A stretch of 64,000 nt of DNA from Diadema setosum (GCF_964275005.1 NC_092701.1:34412520-34476519); one strand, 5' to 3'; counted from the first letter of the stretch, positions 45,986 through 57,696 are shown. The notes: generated by a model from the sequence alone, not told the origin. Program-made: numbers and translations.

Positions 45986-46638
45986 TATTTTACACCACAA
46001 ACTGATCTGGAGAAAAATTTTATCACGAGAAAAATGAAAATTTGTGACATTCTGTGCACTAACAAAATGGAGAGGTGCCAAACAGCCATACTCACAAAGA
46101 GTTGCCAATATTTCTTGCTCTCTAAACTGTATCAATTCATAAACTCTATAAGTCTATAGCATTTTGTGTACACATGTAACTTTTTTCCCAAATTTTCACT
46201 GATCTACTTTTCTTATTTTTCTGTTTTCAAACAAAGCAACATACTACCAGGATGGAGTTTCCTTTGAGGGATTGTTCAAGTGTACAGCACTGGAGGAAAA
46301 AAAAAATTCTACATCACACAGACACCAACAAATCAGAAGGAAACTATAAGATTTACATTTCTGTCTTATATGACTGCATTTATTGTCGGTGCCCATCACT
46401 TCCAAATTCAGAAAATGCCCCAATGGATTACAAAGAAAAAAGCCAGAGTCCTGTTCACGCCTGTCAAACATGGGTGAGAAAGATGTAAATCAGCCAGTCA
46501 AGAGAAGTTGAATCTGCTTCCAAAACTGGATGGTAAGTCCACTGCATCTGCTTTTGTGGTTGATACTGTAGTGTGTATGTCTGTCCGTCTTTGTGTATGT
46601 GAGAGTTGGCACAGATGGTACGTACACTAGCTCCTGTC

Positions 46639-49600
46639 CTAATCCTGGACCTGGTTTGCTCTCAGGAACGACGCCTTCTTCTGCTTCACGCGGTCTTTGC
46701 GCTGGGCCAGGGTCAGCTTCGCACGGTTCCACCTGCCATACAGAAACATGGTCCATGTAGTTAATAGTCATGGAAATACAAACAAATAAAAAGCAACAAC
46801 AAATAAGATATTTTATGGGAAAAAGTAATTGCCCCTGATGTTGAACTTTGACCACTATCACTAAATGCACATACTTCTTCACTTACAGTGCACTCTTGTT
46901 ACAATACTCAGGACCAGTGGTTTTCTTTCATTATACATTGTATCAAAATTTCATTGTAACCACACAGCGAAGTATGGAAAGATTATATATGATCACTTTC
47001 GAACCTAAATTTTTACTTTGTTGTAAAGAGAATTTCATTTAAAACCCTGTTCATTAAAAGTGGGGTGCACTGTATTTTAACGATTCCTAACAAAGTCTAT
47101 TCACCACAGAACATTTCTAGCTGGAGTTGCAACTGAAACACAATCATTTGGGGGCAATTTTCTTGAAACACTGCTCAAAATTCAATCAGCATTCTACACC
47201 CCATGTGGCATTTCTTATGGATCTCGAACTAAGATTATCTATTGAGCATGTGTTTCTTTGTTGTCGCCCTTTCTGAGACTGTGATACTGCAATCTCCGAC
47301 AAACGGAAAGCCAAACAAACTGCTCCCACCTTCCCCCCCCCCCCCCAAAAAAAAAGGTTGTAGAATAAAGATTTAAAAAAGGCCTGTAGCACCCTTTGGG
47401 GCAGAGGATCAAAATGTCGGTTGAGAATGAGAAGGGCGTTAAGTTGCCACTAAACCCATAGTGTTCACGACCACTTAACACCCTTCTCATTCTCAACAGA
47501 CGAAAAGAAAAATCTGCAGTGGCCTTTTAGATTCTACCACTCTATCTTGAAGTACGCTACATTTATATTTTTATAGCAGCATACAATAATTCTACTGTGA
47601 CTGAGAATGGCATCATGGTGGTAAAGCCTCGTGTAAACTAGATACAGAATTTTGTCAAAAGTACTAAAGTGCTTCCTGGAAAGTACAAAATCTTGAACCC
47701 CCCTTTAAATAATAATTCTGTCATGTGATGAATTTCACAAGATTTTAAATCCAGGGAAATCTCATAATAACTAGCTTGCTTACAAGGTCCAAGGGTATCA
47801 ATTTTAATGAGGTTAATCAGGCGGTCGTGATTTCACTGTTACCGTATTTGGCTGGTCTTGTTCAAGAGGTTTTTTAGTATGTCTATGAGGAGGTACCAGT
47901 AATGACAAGGTAAGCTTGGCAGTTCTGGCAACCTTGTTATTCAACACTCAAACTCTACTTGTGCATTTTATCAATGAAATGTGGTAAGTGCGGGTTTTTA
48001 GCTACACTTGTAAGGATCCACCATTTCTGGTTAGAAATAAGTGTAAATGGAATGAACTTACCTCTTTGGAGTCACGGTGCGTTCAGGTTTGGACTTGGCC
48101 ACAGGATCGGCCCTGATGGCAGCATGGGCATTCTTGTACATCTGCTCCAGCTGGGATACACAAAGCGACAGGGAATGGAGCATGGTGTGAATCTAACTTT
48201 AAGCAGGGTATCAAAAAGTAAAGCATAATCCATGAAGTAACTGGATGAGTACAGATAGATTGGGAGTATTTGTGCAAAAGTTCAGTCATTCAACAACCAG
48301 TGGCTACGACTTTAATCGAAGGACGACACCTCACAAGTAAATGGCAACCACTGATATAATCCCTTTGCTACCACATAAGCACATTAATTTCTGAATCACT
48401 AAAGGCATCTTATATCAATTTGAACAACCCTCAGCAGCCATTTAGGAATCACTAGGATCATACGGTAATTCCAGCTGTTTTTTTGGCATATCATCACCGG
48501 GTGTATTTTCCTCTTTCTCCTTCTTCTCAATCTCTCACATCAGTTCCAAACAAGCACACAAGAAGAGTGTGTCAGGGTGGAAGGGTACTAAAATATGAAT
48601 ACAGGTGACTCCCATTATAACGAAATCGTCAGGACCAGCAGATGCAAAATTTCTTATTTGCCGCGCATCTAAGTATGTAAAGATATATAGATTTTAATGT
48701 GGAAACTTGAATTTTTACTTCGTTGTTGAGAGTGTTTCGTTATAGCATGTTCGTTTCATAAACGGTTGTGCACTGTATTCTTGGTCTAAGATGAGCATTC
48801 AATATCTGCCTCCCATCCAAAGATCACCACAACATCAGAGAGGACTTTTATGGATGAGAGGTACCAGCCCCCAAGAGTTCTCCATAGGTTTATCATTCAT
48901 CAGTAGTCCTTACCCAGCAATCCTTATTACAGACATCCATTACAGTCAACTCAGCACAAGTCAACAGCACATATATGTTGAATAATCAGCCAAGTCAATC
49001 AAAATAAAGATTTCCATAGCCTTACAAGTGTAATTTCTATGCTCAAGCAGAAGTCAAACAGTGTCTTACGTGGACTCAACTGCATTTCCACTAGGAAAAC
49101 TTTATGTACTTGTCCAGTTCTAGTTATGTCATATATTGCAGGAAATAGTCCAATTTTTTGCCCCTCCCCCTCCCCCAACCTGCCCCCCCCCCCCCAAAAA
49201 AAAAAATGAATAAATAAATAAATAAACTGGTTCATATGTCATTCCCACAAACTACGAACCAAAAGGATGTAGAAAAAGGAGGGGGGAAATACATATTATA
49301 ATATTTCCTCAAAACCCTATGCACAAAAAACCCACTACATGTAGACATGTACGACATATAAATGACTATAATGATTTTTTAAAAGTATTTATGCCATTAA
49401 TTTCATTCTCATCAATAAAAAAAAGATGGTTTCACACTCTTTCTGATATACAGTTCCACAGATATGAGTTTTACAGAGCACAAGGGCAAATATCTCATAT
49501 CATGAGGGATGATGCTAATCAACTAGGGGAACATCTTCTGAGCAGGCATCAAATACAAAGCATGCTAAAAATCTGACAACACAGATGTGGGCAAGAGTCG

Positions 49601-52600
49601 GTATTGAAACTATATAAATACACAGATCCATGGCAGTAGCATGCTTTTGTTTTTTTATCTGCTTAAATCTGTGAACTTAAGATTTCAGGATCATAAAACA
49701 GAGGGTTTAATCATCTCACATTGTCGGGGCTGATGTTGTGCTTGATGAACTGGGAGAACTGCCTCTTGTAGGCCTCGTCTTCCTCCTGCAGCTCCTTCAT
49801 GTAGTCCGCCACATGACCTCCAAAGATGTACTTCCTGTGCACCTCGGCGCTGAACTCTGCACTCTCTGCGTCGTAGCCAGGGAAGCGCTTGTTGCTAAAA
49901 GATAAAAGATACAAGTACGATCAAAGCATCACAAACATTCAAACACAACCTTTTGCTTCTAATTTCAAGAGGCGGGTAATGCCTTGTTTGTATCATACAT
50001 TTGAAGTCTTTGATCAACACGTTTTAATACTATTCAAATACATTCTCCGTCTCATGCACTCATACATGCACACACACCCCCAAACACACGCACAAACATA
50101 CACTGTACATACAGAGTTTCTCTATCATATTTATGGAAGAGTAATACAGTAGTAATCGCAGTCCTGACGCCTAGGTACCTGGAGATGGCCGGGACTTGCG
50201 TCTAGTTGCATTTTTAGGATGTTACACATCAGGGACAAGTCTGGGTCAAGTCCAGACAGGCCAGGAAATATTTGTGTAGAAATCCCTGGCTAATTCACTG
50301 ACAGGCCAGAGGGTATTTAAGGAACTCAAAAATATTCCTCGATGTCAATGTTAATGTTAATGTTTATGTCAATGTTAATGTCCTCAAACCCTGCTATATT
50401 TCCAACCCACCCAGGCCGAGAAATGAATTTCCCCCAACAAACCCTGGTATATTCCTGACCAACACAGGCAAAATAAGTGAATCTCCCCTGACAAATCCCA
50501 GTATATTCCCAACCAACCTGGGGCAAAAATGCTAAAATCCCTAGCCACATTGAATGCCAGTCCCAGTCATCCCCGGTAACTCAGGGGGTCAGCGCTACAA
50601 TTGAAAAGTGCACGGGCTTATTCGTTCTTCAAAAAATTCAAAGAGTTTGAAGCTTATCAGGCCTAAACATTTTCCATAGATCTTTGATGCTGATATAAAC
50701 TTGATGCTTAATTCATATCACCTCATCAGGGCAGCATTCTATATCATTCCTCTCTTTGAACAATTCTGCCATTAGTATCTTTAATCACTTGTCCTACTCT
50801 TTGATCTCTCACTATTTCCATTTGCAACACTGGCATTGGTTTTTGTTTGTTTGTTTGTTTGGTTGGTTGGTTGGTTGGTTGGTTGATGGGTTTTGGGGTT
50901 TTTTTGTTTTTGTTTTTGTTTTTCTTTATTTGCTTTTTTTTTTTTTACTGTTGTCACCTCCATAAATTTAGACCCAAAACAATAAGGGGAAAAGGAAGGA
51001 AAAAAGAAACCCACAGCAAGTTTTGGCATTGAAGCTACCAGAGGCTTCCAGGTCTATATACGGTTTACTTGTCTCTTACCTGTGTGGGATCTCCAGACCA
51101 CCATCAACAGCACCCTTCAGCACTCCGAAGACCTTGGCCCCGGTGGTGGTCCTTGCCAGACCAACGTCCAGGAAGCAACGGAAGGCTCCGGCCTGTCCCT
51201 CCTCACTCTCCACCAGGTAGTCATCACCATCAGGCTCCGTCTGGCCCTCGTAGATGGTATCCAGGTTGAACTTCTTCAAGACCTGTCGCAAGGAGGAACA
51301 AACACGCATTGGGACCATTGATCAAACAGTCTGATTGAACATTTTGCGTTTAGCAATGAATTATTCAAGATGTATCCAATTCCTAACAGTGAAATTTGGG
51401 GGTGTGAATCACCAATTATGCCACTCTTTCATTTGATCTCACCTTGCCACATTTTAATGATAGTAAAACCTAAATTGAAATGGAATGTAGAAATTGTTAA
51501 TTACACACTATGCAAAATTAGCCATAGAATTGACGTACTACAAGTCCAGCCTAAATCTTTTGAGCAAAACTGCCCATTCATATTTTTCTTTTGCAAGAAG
51601 TCTGATGACTGGTGGCTCATTAGGTTTCAGTTTGTGTCAACTGAAAGAAAATGTAGCTGGTGGATGGTGAAAAGCAGGGTGCTACATAAGCACTTGCCCG
51701 ACTGCCCAGGGCAAGTGAAAATCAAATTCGGGCAAGTGTTCTTGAACAATGAGAACAAATGCTTGCCCGAATTGGGCAAGCAAAGAGTTTGGAAGCCACC
51801 TTTTTTTTTTCACTTATTACCCCCAATTACCAACAACCCCACTTTTAGTCAACCACACAGAAGCCCAAAGATAATGGCTGTTTAGTGATGCGACACACTT
51901 TATATTTCATTTCAGCAACTTTCCAACGCTTATGTGAAGAAGCCCCAATGCAATGCAACGGCAACACTAACTGTCTTGATCGGACCAATTTATTACTCCA
52001 TTGTATTTAAGTGTGAGAATCAATGTGTGCTGTTTATTCAAATTATTGTGTTTTATTAAGCCCTTGACTTACACATGATTTTCTATATTACTAGCATTTC
52101 TTTTTATTTTGGACTTTCTTTTTGGGCAAGTAAAATGAAAGTTCGGGCAAGTGTTATGCAGCAAATATAAAAATCTGCTTGCCCGACCGGGCAAGTGGTA
52201 AAATAAAGTTATGTAGCACCCTGGAAAAGTATGACAGAAATACATACACAGTTTCCTTCATTCACAGATATCATTTGGACCCACTACTTTTGGTTAATAT
52301 GAGAAAATTATACAATTACATTTTCCTGTTTCTTTTTAGTTGTCTTGTTTTTACTTCCTCATAAGCACTGTTGCAAATGTTCTTCTGGTCAGGGTGACCT
52401 TTGACCCAGCTAAAGGAAGATCAAAGAGGGAAGCCAAATCAAACCTCACATTGCTGTGCATGGAAAATTCAACATATGGACCTTCCAAAATTCTGATATG
52501 TTCACACATTTAGTGTCACCACCCTCAGAAGCCAAGTTGGAATCAGTGGGTGTCATACGGTAATTCCAGCTGTTTTAAGGCATATCATCATAGGGTTTCT

Positions 52601-55600
52601 ACTCTGCATAGCACAGAAACTTCTACAAATGTGCGAGTACTTGTGTGTGGTTCTATATTTTATTTACTTTTTTCTCCTTTTACAAAAGTAATTCTACGAC
52701 TTCTTTCCTGGTAAATTCAAATTACCATGTAAACATTTTTTAGTTGGTTCAGTTTAATAGTACAGTAAATGAGAATTTAAGATAGAATGGTCAAGTTTCA
52801 CTTTTCTGGTAATTGAATACAAGCTACCTCACTTCTGTCCAATTCAAAATTTCCACACACAAAAAAAAATAGAACTCAAAAAAAAAAGAACAAACAAACA
52901 AACAACCAAGGCTTTGTGCAAAGGCATGATCAAAGAGTGCAAACTCACCCTGCGGGCAAGGAGAAGTCCAGTGCAGTACGCTGCAGCGTAGTTGGTCAGC
53001 CCGACCTTGACGCCATAGCGAGGGAGCTCGTGTGAGTAGGCTGCACACACGATGTAGTCTCCCTCTATCTTGGCATACGCTATCTGCAAAAGAAAAAGGC
53101 CAACAAAAATGCTACCAACTTGAGGCCAATTCTCATGCACTGACAGCCATGTAATAATAAATTCACTCAATTCCATAAGTGAGATTTTCTACTAAATTTT
53201 GATAAATCAGAATATGTACAACTTGAACATGCAATGTCAATATTTGCCTTGCACTGGAAGTGCAATGCGAGTCTGAGCTCAGAGCACTGTTTGTAAGTGG
53301 AGTGTCACCATCCTCAGAGGCCAAGTTGGAATCAGTGGGTGTCATACGGTAATTCCAGCTGTTTTAAGGCATATCATCATAGGGTTTCTGCTCTGCACTA
53401 CCACTTGCACCACAATGCAACCGGTTTGGAAACAAGTGTTTACTTATATCACAACTGGCTAGTCAAAAGTTACAAAAAGCCTAACAATGAAAATATCAAT
53501 GCACTTTGCTCAAGATGGTTACATGAAGACCAATAGATTTTCTTGATACCTCACAACTTTCAAAGGCATCAATCTGTCATGTACAAGAGTAAACACTTGA
53601 TAATATCATGAAGTTGTAATGAAGCAATGCTGTCTACATCAATGATCTTCTCCAGTTTCATTGTGAGGCTACTTGCCAAATGTACAAGTTTTCACAAGAA
53701 AGATGCATGAAAATATGAAAAACAAACAAAAATTAAAAAGAATTTCTTTCCATGGTTACACCTTGAATGTACAATCTTGGCAAAAGCGCAAAACATGTAA
53801 AAATTCTTCTTGTTGCTGTTTCAGCAATACCTATCAAATATATCATACATTGATACATGAGACGCAAAATGCTTTCTCTTCAACATTCGAACAGTGGGAA
53901 AATAGTCCATACAACAAGCACATCATAGTCACTGAAATGCCCACCTGACATGTTATGTCCTTGTTGGTGAATCGCACAATCATGCGATACTTGGGGGTGT
54001 TGTACTTGTTCTTGTCTTGGACGACCAGGTAGCGGCGGGCCTGGTAATCAGTCCTGCCTTCACGCCTACGCCGGAATTTCACCTGGTATCGCTTGAAGTA
54101 GGCCTTGTTCTTCACAACTTTAACGAACCCCTGCAAATGAATGATTTTGTTAAACTCATTAATTGTGTATGGTCAGTTTTGGCTTTCAACCAAGAAGAAA
54201 AAACAAAAACAAAAACGTAACCAAATATCTAGCCTTCAAAAAAACACAACTAGAATTTAATAGTGGAAAAAGACTAAGTTCAAGGCACAGTAGTTTTGTA
54301 TGTCACATGTCAATGCACCAACTCTGGACAACAAAAAGCTGTAACCAGCAATGTCTCAATGCCATTCAGAGATGTGGACTATTTTCATCAACAAATCGTA
54401 ATGTATTGCTGGAATTTAGTTAAATATATCTGACCTTCCCCTGTTCTGAGTACATGTAGATCTTGATCTTGCAGAACTCTACTCCACATTTTGTCAAGAC
54501 CGTTACTCTAATATTGTCTACTAAAATAAATGTTTGAAATTGGCCTTGAGTTTATCACAATGTAGCCAGTCAGCCTGCAGCCTACAGACCTACTTTTTAC
54601 AATAACTTATGCTTTTTACATTTGCACCGAAGGATCAAACCTAGAACCCTATTCCTAATCTACTTGTTTTGCATTCAATTCGAGATCCATAGCCAGATGG
54701 CATGTCTTTCAATTTGTAGCAGAATGGTGCTGTTTCCATCTTACCGAGTGCTTACAAAACCAACTTGCTAAAATTCCATAAATTCAGCTTCAGAAGGAAA
54801 AAATTTCCCTTCTTGAATCTGAATAGCAATTTTAGGCTATGGACATAGAGAAAGCTGTCCAAATAAGCTTTTCTGCCATGTCTTATCTCCTAAAGTAAGT
54901 CAAAAAAAAAATATATATATGTTACAAATAGCTAACTACTTTTATTGCAATGTTGACATTGTTAAATGGGCATTTCCACAGTAAAAGGGTACATTTTAGG
55001 AATGTTGTTTAATTTTACTTTATCCTTCACATACTGGCAATATCGTTCACAACAGGAAAGTCCTTTATTAATCATCTCCAAAGATACATAAAAAATCCCA
55101 AATGTTGCCATAAAAAATGCAATATCAGCGCAATTCTTTTTCAAAGCGCGTGGAAATTAAGTTCAGTATTAAGAATCAGAGTCGCAAAAAAGTGCTAAAA
55201 TTGAGAAAATCGCCATTCTGTTCTGAGAAGCGCATAGTGTGATAGTATCTGCAAAAACACAAAAGAAAACAAAATCTCCGTCTGTGCCAATGCAGTGACC
55301 AAATGTTAGGGCAGAGGTTGAATCGAATGCAAGTGCCGAGTTGACAGAATTCAACCACCAATGCAAAGGGCACTGCAACGTCTGTCCTCGATGCATGCAA
55401 CCTTATGCCAACAAGGTATGGAGCAGTGCTTTGCTCAGCAGCACATTATGCACACCGACATTGAACATGGCATGGGCACACCCATCGCCTGACCAAAACC
55501 TAGCTGGGCCCAGGGCAGTCAGATTCTGGCTGGTCATCACCAGTTATAAACTGGTACTCTAACCCTCTAGACCTAGAACCATATGTCAATATATCATTAG

Positions 55601-57668
55601 GGCCTAGATCTAGTATTTCTAAATCTTTTTGAGATTTTGTGAAATCCTATGAATTTGTATTAAGATGCAAGTTGTAGAACCTCTACTCCCTATCTTGTGA
55701 CAAAATCAAAATTGAGAAGGAGATACATGCCAAAGGCAAAGTTTGATAAGGGTGCTGTTCGTTATTCCGAAGGTTCCTTATTCCGAAGGTTCGTTAATCC
55801 GAAACATGCAAATTCCCTATACCTAGAGGTTCGTTAATCCGAAAATGAAAAAGGGTTCGTTAATCCGAATAGTTGTGGTGTTATTCCAAAGGTTCGTTAT
55901 TCTGAAGATTTGTTCATCCAAAAATGAAATTCGGAAAAACAAACCTTCGGAATAAGGAAACTTCGGACTGAAGAGCCTTCGGAATAACGAACCTTCGGAA
56001 TAACGAGCTGTAACCGTTTGATAGACAGGCCATGAAAAATAAATTGATAATTGTTTTAGACATGATTTTGTATGAGGGTATCATTTAGATTTTCAATTCT
56101 ACTTACGAGTCTAGTCAGTTGCAGAAGATATTGCACAAATCTCAAGGAGTCAAGCATCTGCATTCCACTGTAGTTTACTCCCTTTCAACAAATTCACTTA
56201 TTTCAACAACTCCCGTTTTTAGAGCTCTAGAGTTCTACTCTAGAAACATGATATGAGCAACTCTCCACATCTGTTCATTCCACATTCTGACGCAAAAACT
56301 ATGGCAATTGTGCACTTTACGACCCTATACTATATCAGAGACTCCAACCCTAAACACCTTCTGATCTGGATATTCTCCCGCCTGAAACCCCCAGCAAACG
56401 GGAGACTCCAACTTGATGTGCGCGCATGAAGTTCCTTGCGGTCTAGGGTTCTAGATGCTCTCTCCTGCTATCTAAGGCTTATTTTTCAACATACAATGAA
56501 ATTAAGTAAGAAATAATTTCAAGCGGGAGAAATTAAATCTCAAACGGAACGGGAGATTCTGCAAAAATGGGCTTTCGGCGGGAGATCTCCCGTCGAAAGA
56601 GGGAGAGTTGGAGTCTCTGCTATATCATCAGTGAAGATTTCACCCTAGACAAATCGAGCAGTGCGTACGGATTCGAGTACCTATCAGCAATGATCAGATA
56701 TGACCATACGTGGTCGGACCGGACAAGTAGTGGGACCAGACTAAAAAATTACTTCCACAAACACAATAAAATCCGATAAAATAAGCATAAAATACAATGG
56801 CTTTTGAATAAATAATTTATACCAATTTTTGAGGCAACTTCTCTGAAGCAGAATTCGGCGATTTGTTTCATGATTTGTCAACCAGAAGAAGCGTGCAATA
56901 TTCTATCACACGCGCTATGTGAAACTTGTGCACGTGTTCGAGTCAGAAACAACAAACTTCAGTGTTAATCCATAATACACGCAGGCTGGCTAGATATGTC
57001 TACAACATTCAAAATATATTTGCAAGGGTTTCAGTTAAGTTCTCTGTGTTAATTACAACAGAAATTGATTTTGTTTGCTTTACTCTGGAAGAACTGTTAT
57101 TTTCAGAACCTCATCATTGTGTATTGAAATATTTTTATTGTCAATATTATTGAGAATGGCAATCAATGTGAAATATTCATCTAAATCTCAACTTCTCAAG
57201 TGTCCAGGTACACAATCCCCCCCCCCCCCCCCATCATACAATCGGGATTCTATTTCTACTTTTCTAGATTTAACCCGTTTAAAACTAGAGTAACTACGGC
57301 AGTATGCGGCCTTGCAGCCGTTCGCGGCAGGTACAGCATACACGGTAATATACCGCTAAACACAGCACTGCACTGAGTATGCACACTACACATATACTAA
57401 CACACTAGCAATCAACAAAAACCAACCATTGAAATGGGCACGATCTCTGACGAAAGTGAAATTTTCTCACCTAAATGACAACATATCGCATCCAAAATGA
57501 AATTTTCGGTACTTCTTAACATAACAGTTAAGAAACAATGGTCCAAGAAACTGGATTTTTTGTCGTTTTCTCGATGTTCATGGATTTTGAAAACATATCC
57601 TCACGTAAAATAGAACTTTCGCGAGCCGATGTGGGCCGCCATTTTTTTCGGAAAGTGGATGTTACCAT
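46639..57668 (-). CDS. RPL5: 60S ribosomal protein L5 (uL18), complete
   Basis: Seven coding exons in gene order: 57666-57668 (ATG only, inferred), 53945-54130, 52949-53083, 51080-51282, 49720-49894, 48062-48150, 46639-46732. Lengths sum to 885 nt, giving 294 residues plus TAG; human RPL5 is 297. The product begins [18 protein letters not shown] and contains [58 protein letters not shown] and [13 protein letters not shown], then ends [12 protein letters not shown]. These are near-identical to animal uL18, which binds 5S rRNA with uL5 in the large-subunit central protuberance. All donors and acceptors are GT-AG in matching phase. Exon 1 holding only the start codon is also the human arrangement. 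Three introns (48151-49719, 51283-52948, 53084-53944) contain box C/D snoRNAs on the same strand. The C terminus is shorter than in human and unrelated in its last few residues. A possible poly(A) signal is the minus-strand AATAAA at 46379-46384, rather far for a ribosomal protein mRNA. Confidence 0.95.
46886..47072. mobile_element. pogo/Tc1-like MITE, family 1 (RPL5 intron 6)
   Basis: CAGTGCACTCTTGTTACAAT ... AGTGGGGTGCACTG, TA on both sides. Confidence 0.72.
47420..47497 (-). ncRNA. Hairpin with 25-bp stem in the last RPL5 intron (possible small-RNA precursor or mini-MITE)
   Basis: The arms at 47420-47445 and 47473-47497 are reverse complements (GTTGAGAATGAGAAGGG followed by GTTAAGT) around a 27-nt loop. 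The one difference is a C/A mismatch on the plus strand but a G-U pair on the minus strand, so the RPL5-sense transcript folds better. Size fits a pre-miRNA, but a short palindromic transposon remnant is equally possible. No function is claimed. Confidence 0.4.
48425..48503 (-). ncRNA. Intronic box C/D snoRNA, copy A (18S Um627-type guide, diverged)
   Basis: Within RPL5 intron 5, sense strand. Box C GTGATGA is at 48491-48497, the guide CAGCTGGAATTACCG at 48463-48477 (identical to copies B and C), D' ATGA, a C'-like GTGATTCC, and box D CTGA at 48431-48434. ACCC and GGGT flank the boxes as a terminal stem. Outside these elements, and especially in the second guide (CCTAAATGGCTG before box D), the sequence has drifted from B and C. 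Conservation only of the boxes and the D' guide is what selection on one methylation target would leave. Confidence 0.78.
48602..48775. mobile_element. pogo/Tc1-like MITE, family 1 (RPL5 intron 5)
   Basis: CAGGTGACTCCCATTATAAC ... ACGGTTGTGCACTG, TA on both sides. It lies 99 bp from the snoRNA copy A. Confidence 0.7.
50335..50545. repeat. Short tandem repeat block in RPL5 intron 4
   Basis: A (TGTTAA)-type run (50344-50382), then three degenerate units of about 54 bp sharing TATATTCCxAACCAACxxxGG and AACAAACCCTGG-like phrases. Non-coding. Confidence 0.6.
50845..50945. repeat. (TTTG)n(GGTT)n and T-rich microsatellite in RPL5 intron 4
   Basis: TTTG repeats change to GGTT repeats at about 50861 and end in a T-rich run, 135 bp from the exon 4 donor. 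Confidence 0.9.
51675..52223. mobile_element. hAT-like MITE, 549 bp (RPL5 intron 3)
   Basis: Inverted ends CAGGGTGCTACATAA and TTATGTAGCACCCTG. GAAAAG duplicated at 51669-51674 and 52224-52229. Subterminal GGGCAAGTG / CACTTGCCC phrases face each other. Its edge is about 300 bp from the snoRNA copy B. Confidence 0.78.
52520..52597 (-). ncRNA. Intronic box C/D snoRNA, copy B (18S Um627-type guide)
   Basis: On the RPL5 sense strand within intron 3: box C ATGATGA (52585-52591), guide CAGCTGGAATTACCG (52558-52572), D' ATGA, a C'-like TGATTCC, and box D CTGA (52525-52528). ACCC before box C and GGGT after box D form the terminal stem. The guide is antisense to the conserved 18S segment CGGUAAUUCCAGCUG apart from its edge. 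The fifth nucleotide upstream of D' is A, which pairs with the U right after the GG. That U corresponds to human 18S U627 (yeast U578), a known 2'-O-methyl site served by SNORD65 and snR77. No target is recognised for the second guide (CCAACTTGGCTT before box D). Confidence 0.82.
53309..53386 (-). ncRNA. Intronic box C/D snoRNA, copy C (18S Um627-type guide)
   Basis: Within RPL5 intron 2, sense strand. Box C ATGATGA is at 53374-53380, the guide CAGCTGGAATTACCG at 53347-53361, and box D CTGA at 53314-53317. It differs from copy B at only a few positions over about 95 nt, including some flank (GTGTCACC on one side, TTTCTGCTCTGCA on the other), so the two are a fairly recent duplication. One difference (GGAT for GGGT after box D) weakens the terminal stem, so processing efficiency may differ. 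The D-box guide differs from copy B at one position. Confidence 0.8.
54131..55749 (-). other. RPL5 intron 1, proximal part; nothing recognised
   Basis: AT-rich, no exon or repeat identified. No convincing additional C/D pair was found on the sense strand. Confidence 0.5.
55750..56016. mobile_element. MITE of the 'TTCGTTATTCCGAAGG' family (RPL5 intron 1)
   Basis: Left GTTCGTTATTCCGAAGGTTC and right GAACCTTCGGAATAACGAGC are inverted. The interior alternates TTCGTTAATCCGAAAATGAA units. A decayed relative is at 1349-1816. Confidence 0.65.
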
Positions 57669-57696
57669 CGAAAAAAATGAGAAAAACACGAGAAAG
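57669..57696 (-). promoter_or_regulatory. Predicted RPL5 5' TOP leader and transcription start
   Basis: Read on the minus strand, the 28 nt before the proposed RPL5 ATG start with CTTTCTCGTG and continue as an almost pure pyrimidine run up to the ATG, followed at once by GTAACA as the donor. A C-initiated oligopyrimidine leader is the translation-control signature of ribosomal protein mRNAs. About 50 nt downstream, in intron 1, the minus strand has AAAATGGCGGC (57636-57646), a YY1-type site commonly found just after the start of ribosomal protein genes. Exon 1 itself cannot be proved without a transcript; the nearest coding exon is 3.5 kb away. Confidence 0.42.

Noticed and set aside
50655-50733. 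Possible further C/D snoRNA (CTGATGA ... CTGA, minus strand) in RPL5 intron 4
   Set aside because: Box spacing fits, but the flanks do not pair into a terminal stem and no rRNA complement is evident.
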